From the NCBI RefSeq assembly GCF_000719555.1, contig NZ_JOGX01000011.1, forward strand, positions 1 through 64,000: a stretch of 64,000 nt of DNA, written 5' to 3'. Below the pieces are notes generated by a model that worked only from the letters and a program-made list of their open reading frames with translations, was not told where the DNA came from and searched no databases. Both the position numbers and the translations under genes were made by a program. This stretch comes from Streptomyces sp. NRRL F-5727. Its GTDB lineage: Bacteria; Actinomycetota; Actinomycetes; Streptomycetales; Streptomycetaceae. Below, piece after piece: positions 1 to 7,869 of the stretch (within the stretch, counting starts at the first letter, position 1; every line of letters starts with the position of its first letter).

Positions 1-38
1 TCGACGATCTTGTCGCCCCACCCCTTCCAGTCGACCAT
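1..38 (-). CDS. 5' fragment of a gene running off the left edge
   Basis: Only the first 12 codons are present, reading MVDWKGWGDKIV. The ATG overlaps the TGA of the preceding gene in an ATGA arrangement, so it is very probably translationally coupled to it. The family cannot be recognised from this fragment. The context (a helical WXG-like protein upstream, an SseB-like protein before that) would suit a secreted or toxin-like product, but that is inference. Confidence 0.5.
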   Translation of the reverse strand, partial: MVDWKGWGDKIV

Positions 39-685
39 CAGCGGCTCTCCCCCCACCGCGGCTGCTCGGCCTGCTCGATCGTCGCCCGGTCGGGATCGAG
101 CGTCTCCTTGAACTCCTCGTCCATCGCGTCACGCAGCTCGCCGTCGAGCAGACCGGACCGCTCCAGGGAGTCCATCTGCGAGTCCACGACGTCGTATCCG
201 GTGTTCTTCCAGGTCTGCTTGACCTCGTCGTGCGCCTGGGTGAAGGACTCCGGGCTCCAGTCCGCCCCGTCCCAGGCGTGCTGGTCGCGGATCGTGTCCC
301 AGCGCATCTGCTTGACCTCGTCCTCCGACAGATGCGGGTTGCCGTTGAGGGAGTTCACGCCGATCTTGATCGTGTCCTTGACGTACTGGTCCTGCTCGGC
401 GAACGAACCCGCCGACAGCCCCACGCCCTGCGCGAAACCGTTTCCCCGCATGGTCAGGGCGCGCACACCCCATTCCCAGCGCTCGCAGAAGGTCTCGAAC
501 TGCGACGCCAGCCCGCCGTGGCCCAGTTCGAGGCCGGAGAGAGCCAGGTCGGAGAAGCCACGGCCCATCGTCGCCTCACCGATCATGCCGAGCTCCTTCA
601 GCTCGGCGTGCGCCAGGTCGATGCCCTTCGCGATCTGCGCCAGCGCCGCCGGCGGCGCCACGAGTTCAGGCTGATTCCCGCTCAC
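38..685 (-). CDS. Hypothetical helical protein, possibly type VII secretion related
   Basis: This is a 215-residue protein of unknown function. The start chosen is a GTG whose first bases overlap the TGA of the upstream SseB-like gene (GTGA); the open frame continues further upstream but that part is Arg/Gly-rich and is the opposite phase of the neighbour. The sequence looks all-helical, with a Trp-containing WEWG motif near residue 68 and an acidic second half. Helical proteins of about this kind occur beside actinobacterial ESX-type substrates and polymorphic toxins. No catalytic motif and no signal peptide are visible. Assignment to type VII secretion is a guess from shape and neighbours. 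Confidence 0.65.
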   Translation of the reverse strand: MSGNQPELVAPPAALAQIAKGIDLAHAELKELGMIGEATMGRGFSDLALSGLELGHGGLASQFETFCERWEWGVRALTMRGNGFAQGVGLSAGSFAEQDQYVKDTIKIGVNSLNGNPHLSEDEVKQMRWDTIRDQHAWDGADWSPESFTQAHDEVKQTWKNTGYDVVDSQMDSLERSGLLDGELRDAMDEEFKETLDPDRATIEQAEQPRWGESR

Positions 686-1227
686 AGAGCCCCCGCCCCT
701 CGATCCGATCCGGCCGTTTCCGCCGCTTCCCCGAGATCCACCGCCACCGCGTCCGGAACGATCCCCGCCACCGGCGGGAACACCACCCCGTCCGCGCTGC
801 CCGCGTCCAGCGCCACTCCGCCCGGACCCGGCAGCATCGGCACCATCACGTCGAGCAGGCGCGCACCCAGGACCGTCCGGTACGTCCACTCGCGCCCGGC
901 CTCGCCCCGCGCCGCCGCGAACCGCGCCAGCGCCTCCTCGTCCGAGAACGCGCAGATCCACCGCACCCCGTTGAAGTCGGCGGTCCACAGGCTGCCCTGC
1001 TCGTCGAACGGCACCAGCACCGCCGTACGCCGGAACTCGCCCAGCAAACGCGCAAACTCGCGCCGGGCCGCGTCCTGCCCGGCGGGCGCCGGGTCGGCCG
1101 GCCGCTCCCCCGGCGCGGCGGGCACCGGTGCGGAGGACGCCGCCTCGACCCGCTGCGGTTCCACCGCCAACTCGCTCAGTCTGGAAGCCGGTCGCGGCTT
1201 CGGTATCTCATCCCCGTTGTCAGTCAC
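682..1227 (-). CDS. SseB-like N-terminal domain protein
   Basis: A 181-residue protein with a Pro/Ala-rich first 50 residues, then a compact domain containing LVPFDEQGSLWTADFNGVRWICAFSDEEALARF. That pattern is typical of the SseB protein N-terminal domain family, which in actinobacteria is common in small secretion or toxin-immunity gene sets and whose biochemical role is unknown. The start is GTG. Its TGA overlaps the GTG of the next gene, so the three leftmost genes form one minus-strand operon. Domain recognition is by eye from the W-x-A-F-S-D-E core. Confidence 0.7.
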   Translation of the reverse strand: MTDNGDEIPKPRPASRLSELAVEPQRVEAASSAPVPAAPGERPADPAPAGQDAARREFARLLGEFRRTAVLVPFDEQGSLWTADFNGVRWICAFSDEEALARFAAARGEAGREWTYRTVLGARLLDVMVPMLPGPGGVALDAGSADGVVFPPVAGIVPDAVAVDLGEAAETAGSDRGAGAL

Positions 1228-1316
1228 CGCCCCATGCTGTCACGTGATCATTTCCACCAGCAACGACGCGGGGCTCCGCCCGTGCGGACGTACGGGTCGC
1301 GGCCGGTTCCGATCGG

Positions 1317-2234
1317 TCAGTAGCGGATCCAGTGCGGGTCCGGGACCACGGTGAGCAGGGCGGAGAGGGCCATGATCACGGCGAGGACGGTGAGCTCGAC
1401 GCGGGCCGGGGGCCGGGCGTCGGCGCCGGACAGCAGCCGGGAACGGGCCATCAGGGCCAGCAGGCTGGCGCCGCCGAAGAGGGCGAGCTTCACCAGCAGG
1501 ACCCTGCCGTACGCGGTGCCGAGCACGGCGTCCAGGGGCAGCCGGCGCAGCGTGGAGACGGTGCCGGTGACGGCGAGGGCCGCGTAGACGCAGGCGGCCA
1601 TCCGGGCGTACCGGAGCAGCACCTCGCGGCCGCCGTCGCGCAGCCGCAGCACCCGGAGGACGTGGAGCAGGGTGCCGGTCCAGAGCGAGGCGGCGGTGAG
1701 GTGGACGACGGTGAGTCCGGTGCCGACGCCGAAGCCGGCGCTCTCGGGGTGGGCGCGCAGCGCCTCGGCGACGATCGCGGCGGCGAGCGGGAGGGCGGCG
1801 AGGCCGGGGCGCCGGGAGGCGGCGCAGACCGCGGCGAGCAGGCAGGCGTTGGCGGTGACCAGCAGCAGCCGGCCTTCGCGGAGCCCGTAGACGACGGGGA
1901 GGCTCAGCCCGCTGACGGCGGCGAGGAGGAGCAGGAGGCCGGCGGAGGCGGCCGCGGCGAGCAGGGCGCCGGGGGCGGCCAGGCGGCGCGGCAGGGGGCC
2001 GGCGCCGGCCAGCCGGGTGCCGGCGAGTTCGCCGACGGCGAGGGCCAGGCCGGCGAGGAGAAGGATCCGGAGCAGGGTGGTGGGGTGGGCCGCGGGTATC
2101 CGCAGCTCGCCGGTGCCCGTCCGGGCGAGGCCGGCGCCCAGGAGGGCGACGGCGAGGACGCCGAGGACGGCGGCGGCGGCGAGCACCGCGGCGCCTCGAC
2201 GGCTCGGGGTGCCGAGGGGTCCGGGAAGCGTCAC
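1317..2234 (-). CDS. CopD-like integral membrane protein
   Basis: A 305-residue protein with about eight hydrophobic segments from residue 15 to the C-terminus. The segment HLTAASLWTGTLLHVL near residue 180 matches the His-containing helix of the CopD/YcnJ C-terminal domain, a family linked to copper uptake or tolerance. The start is GTG at 2234. No CopC/YcnI partner lies beside it; instead a small EF-hand gene is next on the same strand, 85 bp upstream. Copper specificity is family knowledge and not shown by the sequence here. Confidence 0.75.
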   Translation of the reverse strand: MTLPGPLGTPSRRGAAVLAAAAVLGVLAVALLGAGLARTGTGELRIPAAHPTTLLRILLLAGLALAVGELAGTRLAGAGPLPRRLAAPGALLAAAASAGLLLLLAAVSGLSLPVVYGLREGRLLLVTANACLLAAVCAASRRPGLAALPLAAAIVAEALRAHPESAGFGVGTGLTVVHLTAASLWTGTLLHVLRVLRLRDGGREVLLRYARMAACVYAALAVTGTVSTLRRLPLDAVLGTAYGRVLLVKLALFGGASLLALMARSRLLSGADARPPARVELTVLAVIMALSALLTVVPDPHWIRY

Positions 2235-2319
2235 CGGACGATCGTCACCGAGCCCGGGACGGGCGGCAACTCAGGGTGAAGGCCGCCCGGCCCAGGTCCC
2301 GGAGCAGGTCAGGCCCGGG

Positions 2320-2535
2320 TCACGCCTTGCTGAGGTGGGACCAGAACTCGTCCCACGACAGGCGGCCGTCGCCGTTGTCGTCGCGCTGCTTGATGAGGGC
2401 CTCGGCCACCGTCTCGGTGACGTTGAAGTCACCCAGCTGGGCCATGACGCTCTTGTACTCCGCGGCGGTGATGAAGCCGTCCCCGTCCACGTCGTACCGG
2501 TTGAATGCCGTGCGTGCCGACTCGATGTCCGCCAC
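2320..2535 (-). CDS. Small two-EF-hand calcium-binding protein
   Basis: A 71-residue cytosolic protein made almost entirely of two EF-hands. Loop 1 is D15-V-D17-G-D19-G-F-I-T-A-A-E26 and loop 2 is D52-D-N54-G-D56-G-R-L-S-W-D-E63; both have all canonical calcium ligands, so both should bind calcium. Small proteins of this kind in Streptomyces (Cab family) are tied to calcium effects on germination and aerial growth. The GTG start is preceded by GAAGGGGCGG. It could share transcription with the CopD-like gene downstream. Confidence 0.88.
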   Translation of the reverse strand: MADIESARTAFNRYDVDGDGFITAAEYKSVMAQLGDFNVTETVAEALIKQRDDNGDGRLSWDEFWSHLSKA

Positions 2536-2560
2536 TGCTTCCGCCCCTTCTCGGTGCTGT

Positions 2561-2576
2561 TCTGACGGGGGTCAGA
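2561..2576. promoter_or_regulatory. Palindrome between EF-hand gene and acetyltransferase
   Basis: Inverted repeat TCTGAC-gggg-GTCAGA lies in the 75-bp gap between two divergent genes. Its position is suitable for an operator acting on either gene. The binding protein is unknown. Confidence 0.35.
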
Positions 2577-2610
2577 TTAGCTGGCCGTCGTGGTGTCCGA
2601 TGATGGCGGT

Positions 2611-3249
2611 ATGAGCGGTGACGTGACACGGATACTCGAGGCGGCGGCGCGCGGGGAGTTCCCGCCCATGGACGGCGGGACGACGGTGGTGCCGCAGCCG
2701 GACCCGCGGGACGCGGGGGTGCTGGCCTTCACGGCCCATTCGGTGGTCTTCGCCGACGTCGATCCGGCGTGGGTGCGGGCGGAGCTGGCGGCGACCGGGA
2801 GCGACCCGCTCGCGGCGAGCATGAACCCCCGTTTCCTGGTGCGGCTGATGACGGAGACCGGCCGGCGGATGAACACCGTCGACCTGCTGACGGTCGCCGA
2901 CGCCCTGCCGGGCCCTCCGCCGCTGGAGCTGCGGGAGATCGAGGACCCGGAGCACCCGCGGGTGGCGCGGGCCCTGAAGTACCGGGACGACGTGCGGGTG
3001 TGGGCCGCGGACGGCGGGGTGCTGGTCCTGGGGCGCGGGGTGGCCGGGCGCTGGGAGGCGGCGGTCGAGGTGGACGAGGCGGTGCGGCACCGGGGGCTCG
3101 GCCGGGCGCTGGCGACGGCGGCGCGCCATCTGACGCCGGGCGGAGTGGTCTGGGCGCAGCAGTCGCCGGGGAACGCGCGGAGCGTGCGGACCTTCCAGGC
3201 GGCGGGGTACCGGCCGGTGGCCTCGGAGGCGCTGCTCACCGCCGCGTGA
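2611..3249 (+). CDS. GNAT-family N-acetyltransferase
   Basis: A 212-residue protein. The C-terminal part (about residues 125-205) has the acetyl-CoA binding motif A layout VEVDEAVRHRGLGRALATAARHLTP, with the Q/R-x-x-G-x-G/A variant RHRGLGRAL, followed by NARSVRTFQAAGYRPV, the usual GNAT end. The N-terminal half is less conserved. The ATG at 2611 is preferred over the in-frame GTG codons at 2590 and 2593. The substrate is unknown. It is convergent with the ATP-binding protein gene. Confidence 0.8.
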   Translation: MSGDVTRILEAAARGEFPPMDGGTTVVPQPDPRDAGVLAFTAHSVVFADVDPAWVRAELAATGSDPLAASMNPRFLVRLMTETGRRMNTVDLLTVADALPGPPPLELREIEDPEHPRVARALKYRDDVRVWAADGGVLVLGRGVAGRWEAAVEVDEAVRHRGLGRALATAARHLTPGGVVWAQQSPGNARSVRTFQAAGYRPVASEALLTAA

Positions 3250-3548
3250 GCCCGTCCACTATGTGGATGATCGAGGGAAACAACCGGTGAATCGCATAGC
3301 CATTCACAGTTTTCAAGGTGAGTGCTGCACGTCACCAACGATTCACAATTAAAACGTCAACATATGTCCGCTTTGATAACGATACTGGCGTTTGGCGGTG
3401 TGGCCCGCCGTCTGTCATAGTCGGTGTCACGACCCCCATTGACCCGGGCCAGGTCGCTTTGGCTGCCGTGGATACACCCCCCCGTCCACGGCGCATCACA
3501 CGGAAGCCCCCAGCAGCCCCACCACGGCGCACGGGGGCTTCCGTGCGT
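3250..3548. other. Gene-free, locally AT-rich stretch
   Basis: This stretch lies between two convergent genes. From about 3280 to 3400 it is clearly richer in A and T than the surroundings and carries GTGAAT (3287-3292) with ATTCAC (3302-3307) as an inverted repeat, plus another ATTCAC word near 3341. The right end holds the terminator at 3499-3545. No convincing coding frame or promoter was found. It may be a decayed gene or an untranslated RNA. Confidence 0.4.
3499..3545 (-). terminator. Hairpin terminator after the ATP-binding protein gene
   Basis: Perfect 13-bp inverted repeat CACGGAAGCCCCC (3499-3511) and GGGGGCTTCCGTG (3533-3545), 3 bp beyond the stop codon of the minus-strand gene. 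There is no T-run, as is usual in Streptomyces. Confidence 0.75.
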
Positions 3549-4061
3549 TCAGCGGTCGGTGACCCGCATCTCGAACCAGGTCGTCTTGCCGCGCGGCCCG
3601 AGGTCCACGCCCCACCGGTCGGAGAGCTTGTCGACGAGGAAGAGGCCCCGGCCGCTGACGTCGAGCTCGGCCACCGGCATCAGACACGGCAGCCCGCGCG
3701 AGGGGTCCCGCACCTCGATCCGGATCCGTCCGGGGCGCCGCAGGGCGCGGAGCGCGAAGACCCGGGCGCCGGTGTGCCGGACCGCGTTGCCCACCAGCTC
3801 GGAGACGAGCAGGACCGCGTGCTCGGCGAGGGTCGGGCCGAGCCCCCACTGCCGGAGCACCACGTACTGGGTCATCCGCCGGGCGGTCCTGGCGGACTCC
3901 GGCCGCGACGGCAGACGCACGTCGGCCTCCGCCGGGTTCCCCCACTCCCGCATCGCCGCGAGGGCCTCTTCGTCCTCCAGGGTCGGTGTCCACCGCGCGG
4001 CGGGCACACCGCCCTGCCGCGGTTGTTCCCTGCTCTCCAGGCCCGCCATGCCCCCCATCAT
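3549..4061 (-). CDS. ATP-binding SpoIIE/RsbW-like regulatory protein
   Basis: A 170-residue single-domain HATPase. Residues 75-160 carry the N box LVSELVGNAVRHTG and the G box SGRGLFLVDKLSDRWGV, as in the anti-sigma factor and serine kinase group that is greatly expanded in Streptomyces. The first 45 residues are low in order and vary in the family. It is likely to act in partner-switching control, but no anti-sigma antagonist or sigma factor gene is adjacent. The start could be any of three near in-frame ATGs (4061, 4058, 4049); the longest is given. Confidence 0.82.
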   Translation of the reverse strand: MMGGMAGLESREQPRQGGVPAARWTPTLEDEEALAAMREWGNPAEADVRLPSRPESARTARRMTQYVVLRQWGLGPTLAEHAVLLVSELVGNAVRHTGARVFALRALRRPGRIRIEVRDPSRGLPCLMPVAELDVSGRGLFLVDKLSDRWGVDLGPRGKTTWFEMRVTDR

Positions 4062-4176
4062 GACCGCCGGAGACGCACCGCGGGGGCCGTTCCGGTGGAA
4101 TGGCCCCCGCAGGGCGGCGCGTCGCCCTGACGGCCCGTCGGACGACGGGCCGCCGGGCTGACGGCCGGTCGGAAGA

Positions 4177-4944
4177 TCAGGCGAACTTCGCCTTGCCCGG
4201 CCCCTCTTCGACGAAGCTGCGCATGCCGGTCTCGCGGTCCGCGGTGGCGAACAGCGCCGAGAACCAGGTCCGTTCCAGGGCCAGACCGGTGTCGATGTCC
4301 GCCTCCAGACCCTGGTCGATCGTCTCCTTGGCGGCGCGCAGCGCCACCGCCGGCCCCTGGGCCAGCTTCGCCGCCCAGGCGTGCGCCTGCTCGTACACCT
4401 CGGCGGCCGGGACGACCCGGTCGACCAGGCCGAGCGTCAGCGCCTCGTCCGCCTTCACCATCCGGCCGGTGAAGATGAGGTCCTTGGCCTTGGACGGGCC
4501 GACCAGGCGGGAGAGCCGCTGGGTGCCGCCGGCGCCGGGGATCAGGCCGAGCAGGATCTCGGGCTGGCCGAGCTTCGCGTTGTCGGCGGCGATCCGGTAG
4601 TCGGCGCAGAGGGCGAGCTCGCAGCCGCCGCCGAGGGCGTAGCCGGTGATCGCGGCGACGACCGGCTTGGGGATGCGGGCGACGGCGGTGAAGGAGTCCT
4701 GGAGCGCGCGGGACCGCTCGACCATGGCCACGTGGTCCATGACCTGCATCTCCTTGATGTCCGCGCCGGCCGCGAAGACCTTCTCGCCGCCGTAGAGGAC
4801 GACGGCCCGCACGTCGTCGCGGTCGGTGGCCTCCTGGGCCAGCTCGCGCAGCCGGTCCTGGGTGGCGATGTCCAGGGCGTTCATCGGCGGGCGGTCGAGA
4901 CGGATCGTGCCGACGCCGTCGGCGACTTCGAGGTTCACAGTCAT
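4177..4944 (-). CDS. Enoyl-CoA hydratase/isomerase family protein
   Basis: A 255-residue crotonase-fold protein. The oxyanion-hole segments are GGEKVFAAGADIKEM near residue 52-66 and ITGYALGGGCELALCADYRIA near residue 99; the catalytic glutamate of the PEILLGLIPGAGGTQRL motif is present. It should hydrate 2-enoyl-CoA in fatty acid or amino acid breakdown. There is no Shine-Dalgarno before the ATG; TAACCT ends 7 bp upstream, so a leaderless transcript is possible. It stands alone on the minus strand. Confidence 0.9.
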   Translation of the reverse strand: MTVNLEVADGVGTIRLDRPPMNALDIATQDRLRELAQEATDRDDVRAVVLYGGEKVFAAGADIKEMQVMDHVAMVERSRALQDSFTAVARIPKPVVAAITGYALGGGCELALCADYRIAADNAKLGQPEILLGLIPGAGGTQRLSRLVGPSKAKDLIFTGRMVKADEALTLGLVDRVVPAAEVYEQAHAWAAKLAQGPAVALRAAKETIDQGLEADIDTGLALERTWFSALFATADRETGMRSFVEEGPGKAKFA

Positions 4945-4960
4945 GGGAGAGAGGTTAGTG

Positions 4961-4972
4961 CGCGTTAACGCG
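4961..4972. promoter_or_regulatory. Palindrome upstream of the enoyl-CoA hydratase
   Basis: Perfect 12-bp palindrome CGCGTTAACGCG, 17 bp upstream of the ATG, between the possible -10 (TAACCT) and further upstream sequence. It is a candidate operator. It slightly overlaps the terminator of the upstream transpeptidase gene. Confidence 0.4.
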
Positions 4973-5013
4973 GACGGGCCCGGTGCCGTTGCTCACAGCA
5001 CCGGGCCCGTCCG
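4971..5013 (-). terminator. Hairpin terminator after the first L,D-transpeptidase gene
   Basis: Perfect 16-bp stem CGGACGGGCCCGGTGC (4971-4986) and GCACCGGGCCCGTCCG (4998-5013) with an 11-nt loop, just beyond the minus-strand stop codon at 5027. Confidence 0.8.
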
Positions 5014-5026
5014 GGACGGCGGGGGT

Positions 5027-6271
5027 CTAGGCGATCCACTCCGACCAGGACATGTTCCAGCCGTTCAGGCCGTTCTCCGGCTTGATCTGCTTGTCCTTCG
5101 AGTTCTTCACGATGACGACGTCACCGATGATCGAGCGGTCGTAGAACCAGGCGGCGGGGGTGGAGCTGTCGCCCGCGCCCCGGGTGTCCGAGAGGCCGAC
5201 GCAGCCGTGGCTGACGTTCTGCGAGCCGAAGGTGGACTTCGGCGCCCAGTAGTTGCCGTGCACGAAGGTGCCGGAGGTGGACAGGCGCATGGCGTGCGGC
5301 ACGTCCTTGATGTCGTACTCGCCGCCGAAGCCGACGGTGGCCCCGTTCATGCGGGTCACCTTGTACTTCTCGCTGATGACCATCTGGCCGTTGTACGTGG
5401 TCGTGGACGGGGCGCCCGCGGTGATCGGCAGGGTCTTGATGATCTTGCCGTCGCGCTCGACCTTCATGGTCTTGGCGCTCGCGTCGACCGTGGAGACCTG
5501 ACGGCGGCCGATGGTGAAGGAGTACGTCTTCTTCTGCTTGCCGTAGACGCCCGGGCGGCCCTCGACGCCGTCCAGGTTGAGCTCGACGGTGACCTTCGTC
5601 CCGGCCTTCCAGTACTCCTCGGGGCGGAAGTCGAGGCGGTCGTTGCCGAACCAGTGGCCCTCGATCTCGACGGCCGGCTCGGCCGTCACCTTGATGGCCT
5701 TCTCCACGGCCTCGGGGTCGGTGATGCCCCGGGTGAAGTTGATGGAGACCGGCATGCCGACGCCGACGGTGGTGTCCGCCTCCGGCGTGTAGTGGCCGAT
5801 GAAGGTGTTCTTCGGGACCAGGGTGGTGAAGGTGGTGTCCTTCGCCGACTCGCGGCCCTCGGCGTCCTTGGCGATCGCGTGGACCTTGTACTGGGTGCCG
5901 GCCGACAGGTGGGCCAGCGGCTCCCAGCTCGCGCCGTCCGCCGAGATCTTCCCCTCGACCGGGGCGCCCTTGGAGTCGGCGACCGTCACGGTCGTCAGCT
6001 TGCCCTGCTCGGCGGTGACCTTGAGGGCCCCGCTGGTGGCGACCGAGTCGGCGCCGTCCTTCGGCAGGACGGTCACGACCGCCTGCGAGGCGGCGTTGTC
6101 GGGGGCCGCGGTCCCCTGGCCCGTGCCCTTGGCCCCGGTCCCGTCGGCCGTCTTGGACGGCTCCTCGCCGCCGCACGCGGTCAGGACGAGGAGCAGCGCC
6201 CCCGTCGCCAGGGCTCCGAGGCGGAGCCCCCGCCGCCGCACCGGCGTCCCCGATATCGGCTGCCCGTTCAC
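5027..6271 (-). CDS. Lipoprotein L,D-transpeptidase (first of a tandem pair)
   Basis: A 414-residue exported protein with a lipobox ending LTAC at Cys33, so it should be lipid-anchored outside the membrane. Two Ig-like domains (about residues 60-260) precede a YkuD catalytic domain with the HGNYW and SHGCVGL motifs; catalytic Cys is about residue 357. The family makes 3-3 cross-links in peptidoglycan. The GTG at 6271 was chosen because AGGGGAGA lies at the right spacing and because it places the signal peptide correctly. It is a paralogue of the next gene. Confidence 0.92.
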   Translation of the reverse strand: MNGQPISGTPVRRRGLRLGALATGALLLVLTACGGEEPSKTADGTGAKGTGQGTAAPDNAASQAVVTVLPKDGADSVATSGALKVTAEQGKLTTVTVADSKGAPVEGKISADGASWEPLAHLSAGTQYKVHAIAKDAEGRESAKDTTFTTLVPKNTFIGHYTPEADTTVGVGMPVSINFTRGITDPEAVEKAIKVTAEPAVEIEGHWFGNDRLDFRPEEYWKAGTKVTVELNLDGVEGRPGVYGKQKKTYSFTIGRRQVSTVDASAKTMKVERDGKIIKTLPITAGAPSTTTYNGQMVISEKYKVTRMNGATVGFGGEYDIKDVPHAMRLSTSGTFVHGNYWAPKSTFGSQNVSHGCVGLSDTRGAGDSSTPAAWFYDRSIIGDVVIVKNSKDKQIKPENGLNGWNMSWSEWIA

Positions 6272-6410
6272 TATGGTCTTCTCCCCTCGCACGACCCGGC
6301 GGCTGACCGGGCCCCACCCCCATGCGCACGTCCCGTGCACGGCGCTAGATAATCACACCGGAAGACACGAAAGTTCCACGTGAATGTCACCGTTCAGTCC
6401 CAGTTGGGGC

Positions 6411-6448
6411 GGGCCGGAGGCGAGCGGGGAGCGGCTCGCGTCCGGCCC
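6411..6448 (-). terminator. Hairpin terminator after the second L,D-transpeptidase gene
   Basis: GGGCCGGA-gg-CGAGC (6411-6425) pairs with GCTCG-cg-TCCGGCCC (6434-6448) with one internal mismatch, 16 bp beyond the stop codon. Confidence 0.6.
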
Positions 6449-6464
6449 CCGCGCCGGAGCCGGG

Positions 6465-7682
6465 TCAGCGCAGCGCGGAACCCGCCTTCCAGGCCGCCCA
6501 GTCCAGGTTCCAGCCGCCGAGACCGTTGTCCGGAGCGACCTTCCGGTCCTTGGAGTTGACCACCTCGACGACGTCGCCGATCAGGCTCCGGTCGAAGAAC
6601 CAGCCGGCCGGGGTGTCGGAGCCGCCGCCCTTCACGTCCCGCAGACCCACGCAGCCGTGGCTGACGTTGGCCGAGCCGAAGGTGGCGGGGTCGGCCCAGT
6701 AGTTGCCGTGGAGGAAGGTGCCCGACTCGGTGAGCCGCATGGCGTGCGGCACGTCCTTGATGTCGTACTCGCCGCCGAAGCCGACCGTCGCCCCGTTCAT
6801 CCGGGTCACGTCGTACAGCTCGGTCACCACCATCTTCCCGTTGTACGTGGTGGTCTTCGGCGCGCCCGCGGTGATCGGCAGGGTCGCGAGGACCCGCCCG
6901 TCCCGCCGCACCTCCATGGTGTGGGCGGCGGCGTCGACCAGGGAGACCTGGGAGCGGCCGACCGTGAAGCCGACCGTCTTGCGCTGGATGCCGTAGACGC
7001 CGGGGGCTCCCTCGACGTCCCGGAGCCCCAGCTCGACCGTCACCTTCGTGCCGGGCGCCCAGTACGCGGCGGGGCGGAAGTCGAGCCGCTCCTTGCCGAA
7101 CCAGTGGCCGACGACCTCCACCGGCGGGTCGGCGGTGACCCGGATGGCCCGCTCCACCTCGGCCCGGTTCTCGATCGGGCGGTTGAAGCCGAAGGAGACG
7201 ATCATGCCGGCGCCGACAGTGGAACGGTTCTCCGGCGTGAAGTAGCCGATGAACCGGCTCTCCGGCACCACGGTGGTGAAGGTGGTGTGCCGGGCCGAGC
7301 GGTGCCCGTGCGCGTCCAGCGCCACCGCGTCCACGCTGTACTTCGCGGCCAGCGCGAGCCGGGTGGAGCCGGCGGGCCGCCAGCGCAGCCCGTCGGCGGA
7401 GAGCGTGCCGGGGACGGCGGACCGGCGCCCGTCCGCCACCTGGGTCACGCTCACCCGTTCGAGCCGCCCGCTGTCCACCCGTACCTCCAGGGGACCGTCC
7501 GCGGGCACCGCGCGGCTGCCGTCCTCCGGGACGACCCGGATCACGTCCCCGGGGGCCCGCGCCTTGCCCGGAAGGCCCAGGCCGACGCCTCCTTCCCCGT
7601 CCGATCCGGTGCAGCCGGCGAGACCCACGAGGAGCCCCGCGACCGCGAGGAGTTGCCCGGCCCGTTCCCATACACGTGTCAC
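6465..7682 (-). CDS. Lipoprotein L,D-transpeptidase (second of a tandem pair)
   Basis: A 405-residue protein with lipobox LAGC at Cys24, Ig-like domains and a YkuD domain carrying HGNYW and SHGCVGL (Cys about 344). It follows the same domain plan and has long identical stretches with the gene at 5027-6271, for example NGATVGFGGEYDIKDVPHAM, so the pair arose by tandem duplication. The GTG at 7682 has GGAGGGG about 18 bp upstream, which is rather far; no better in-frame start is seen. It is divergent from glgX. Confidence 0.9.
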   Translation of the reverse strand: MTRVWERAGQLLAVAGLLVGLAGCTGSDGEGGVGLGLPGKARAPGDVIRVVPEDGSRAVPADGPLEVRVDSGRLERVSVTQVADGRRSAVPGTLSADGLRWRPAGSTRLALAAKYSVDAVALDAHGHRSARHTTFTTVVPESRFIGYFTPENRSTVGAGMIVSFGFNRPIENRAEVERAIRVTADPPVEVVGHWFGKERLDFRPAAYWAPGTKVTVELGLRDVEGAPGVYGIQRKTVGFTVGRSQVSLVDAAAHTMEVRRDGRVLATLPITAGAPKTTTYNGKMVVTELYDVTRMNGATVGFGGEYDIKDVPHAMRLTESGTFLHGNYWADPATFGSANVSHGCVGLRDVKGGGSDTPAGWFFDRSLIGDVVEVVNSKDRKVAPDNGLGGWNLDWAAWKAGSALR

Positions 7683-7869
7683 GCGTGGCCCAACGACGAC
7701 CCCCCTCCAGGGGAAACGTGCGTGCGGGCCATGTTGGGGGGACGGCGCTGCGGGCAGAACAGGGAGGACGACCGGGAGTACACGAGGGTGCGGGAGGACG
7801 CGCGGGGCCGGGGCCGGGACGCCCCTGCCCCGGTGCGCGGGCCCGCCGGAGCCGCGGGAGGCCAGGGCG

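Noticed and set aside
6280..6370. SigE-type promoter (GGAAC ... TCT) before the first L,D-transpeptidase gene
   Set aside because: GGAACTT and TCTAG are present but 23 bp apart, too far for an ECF sigma factor.
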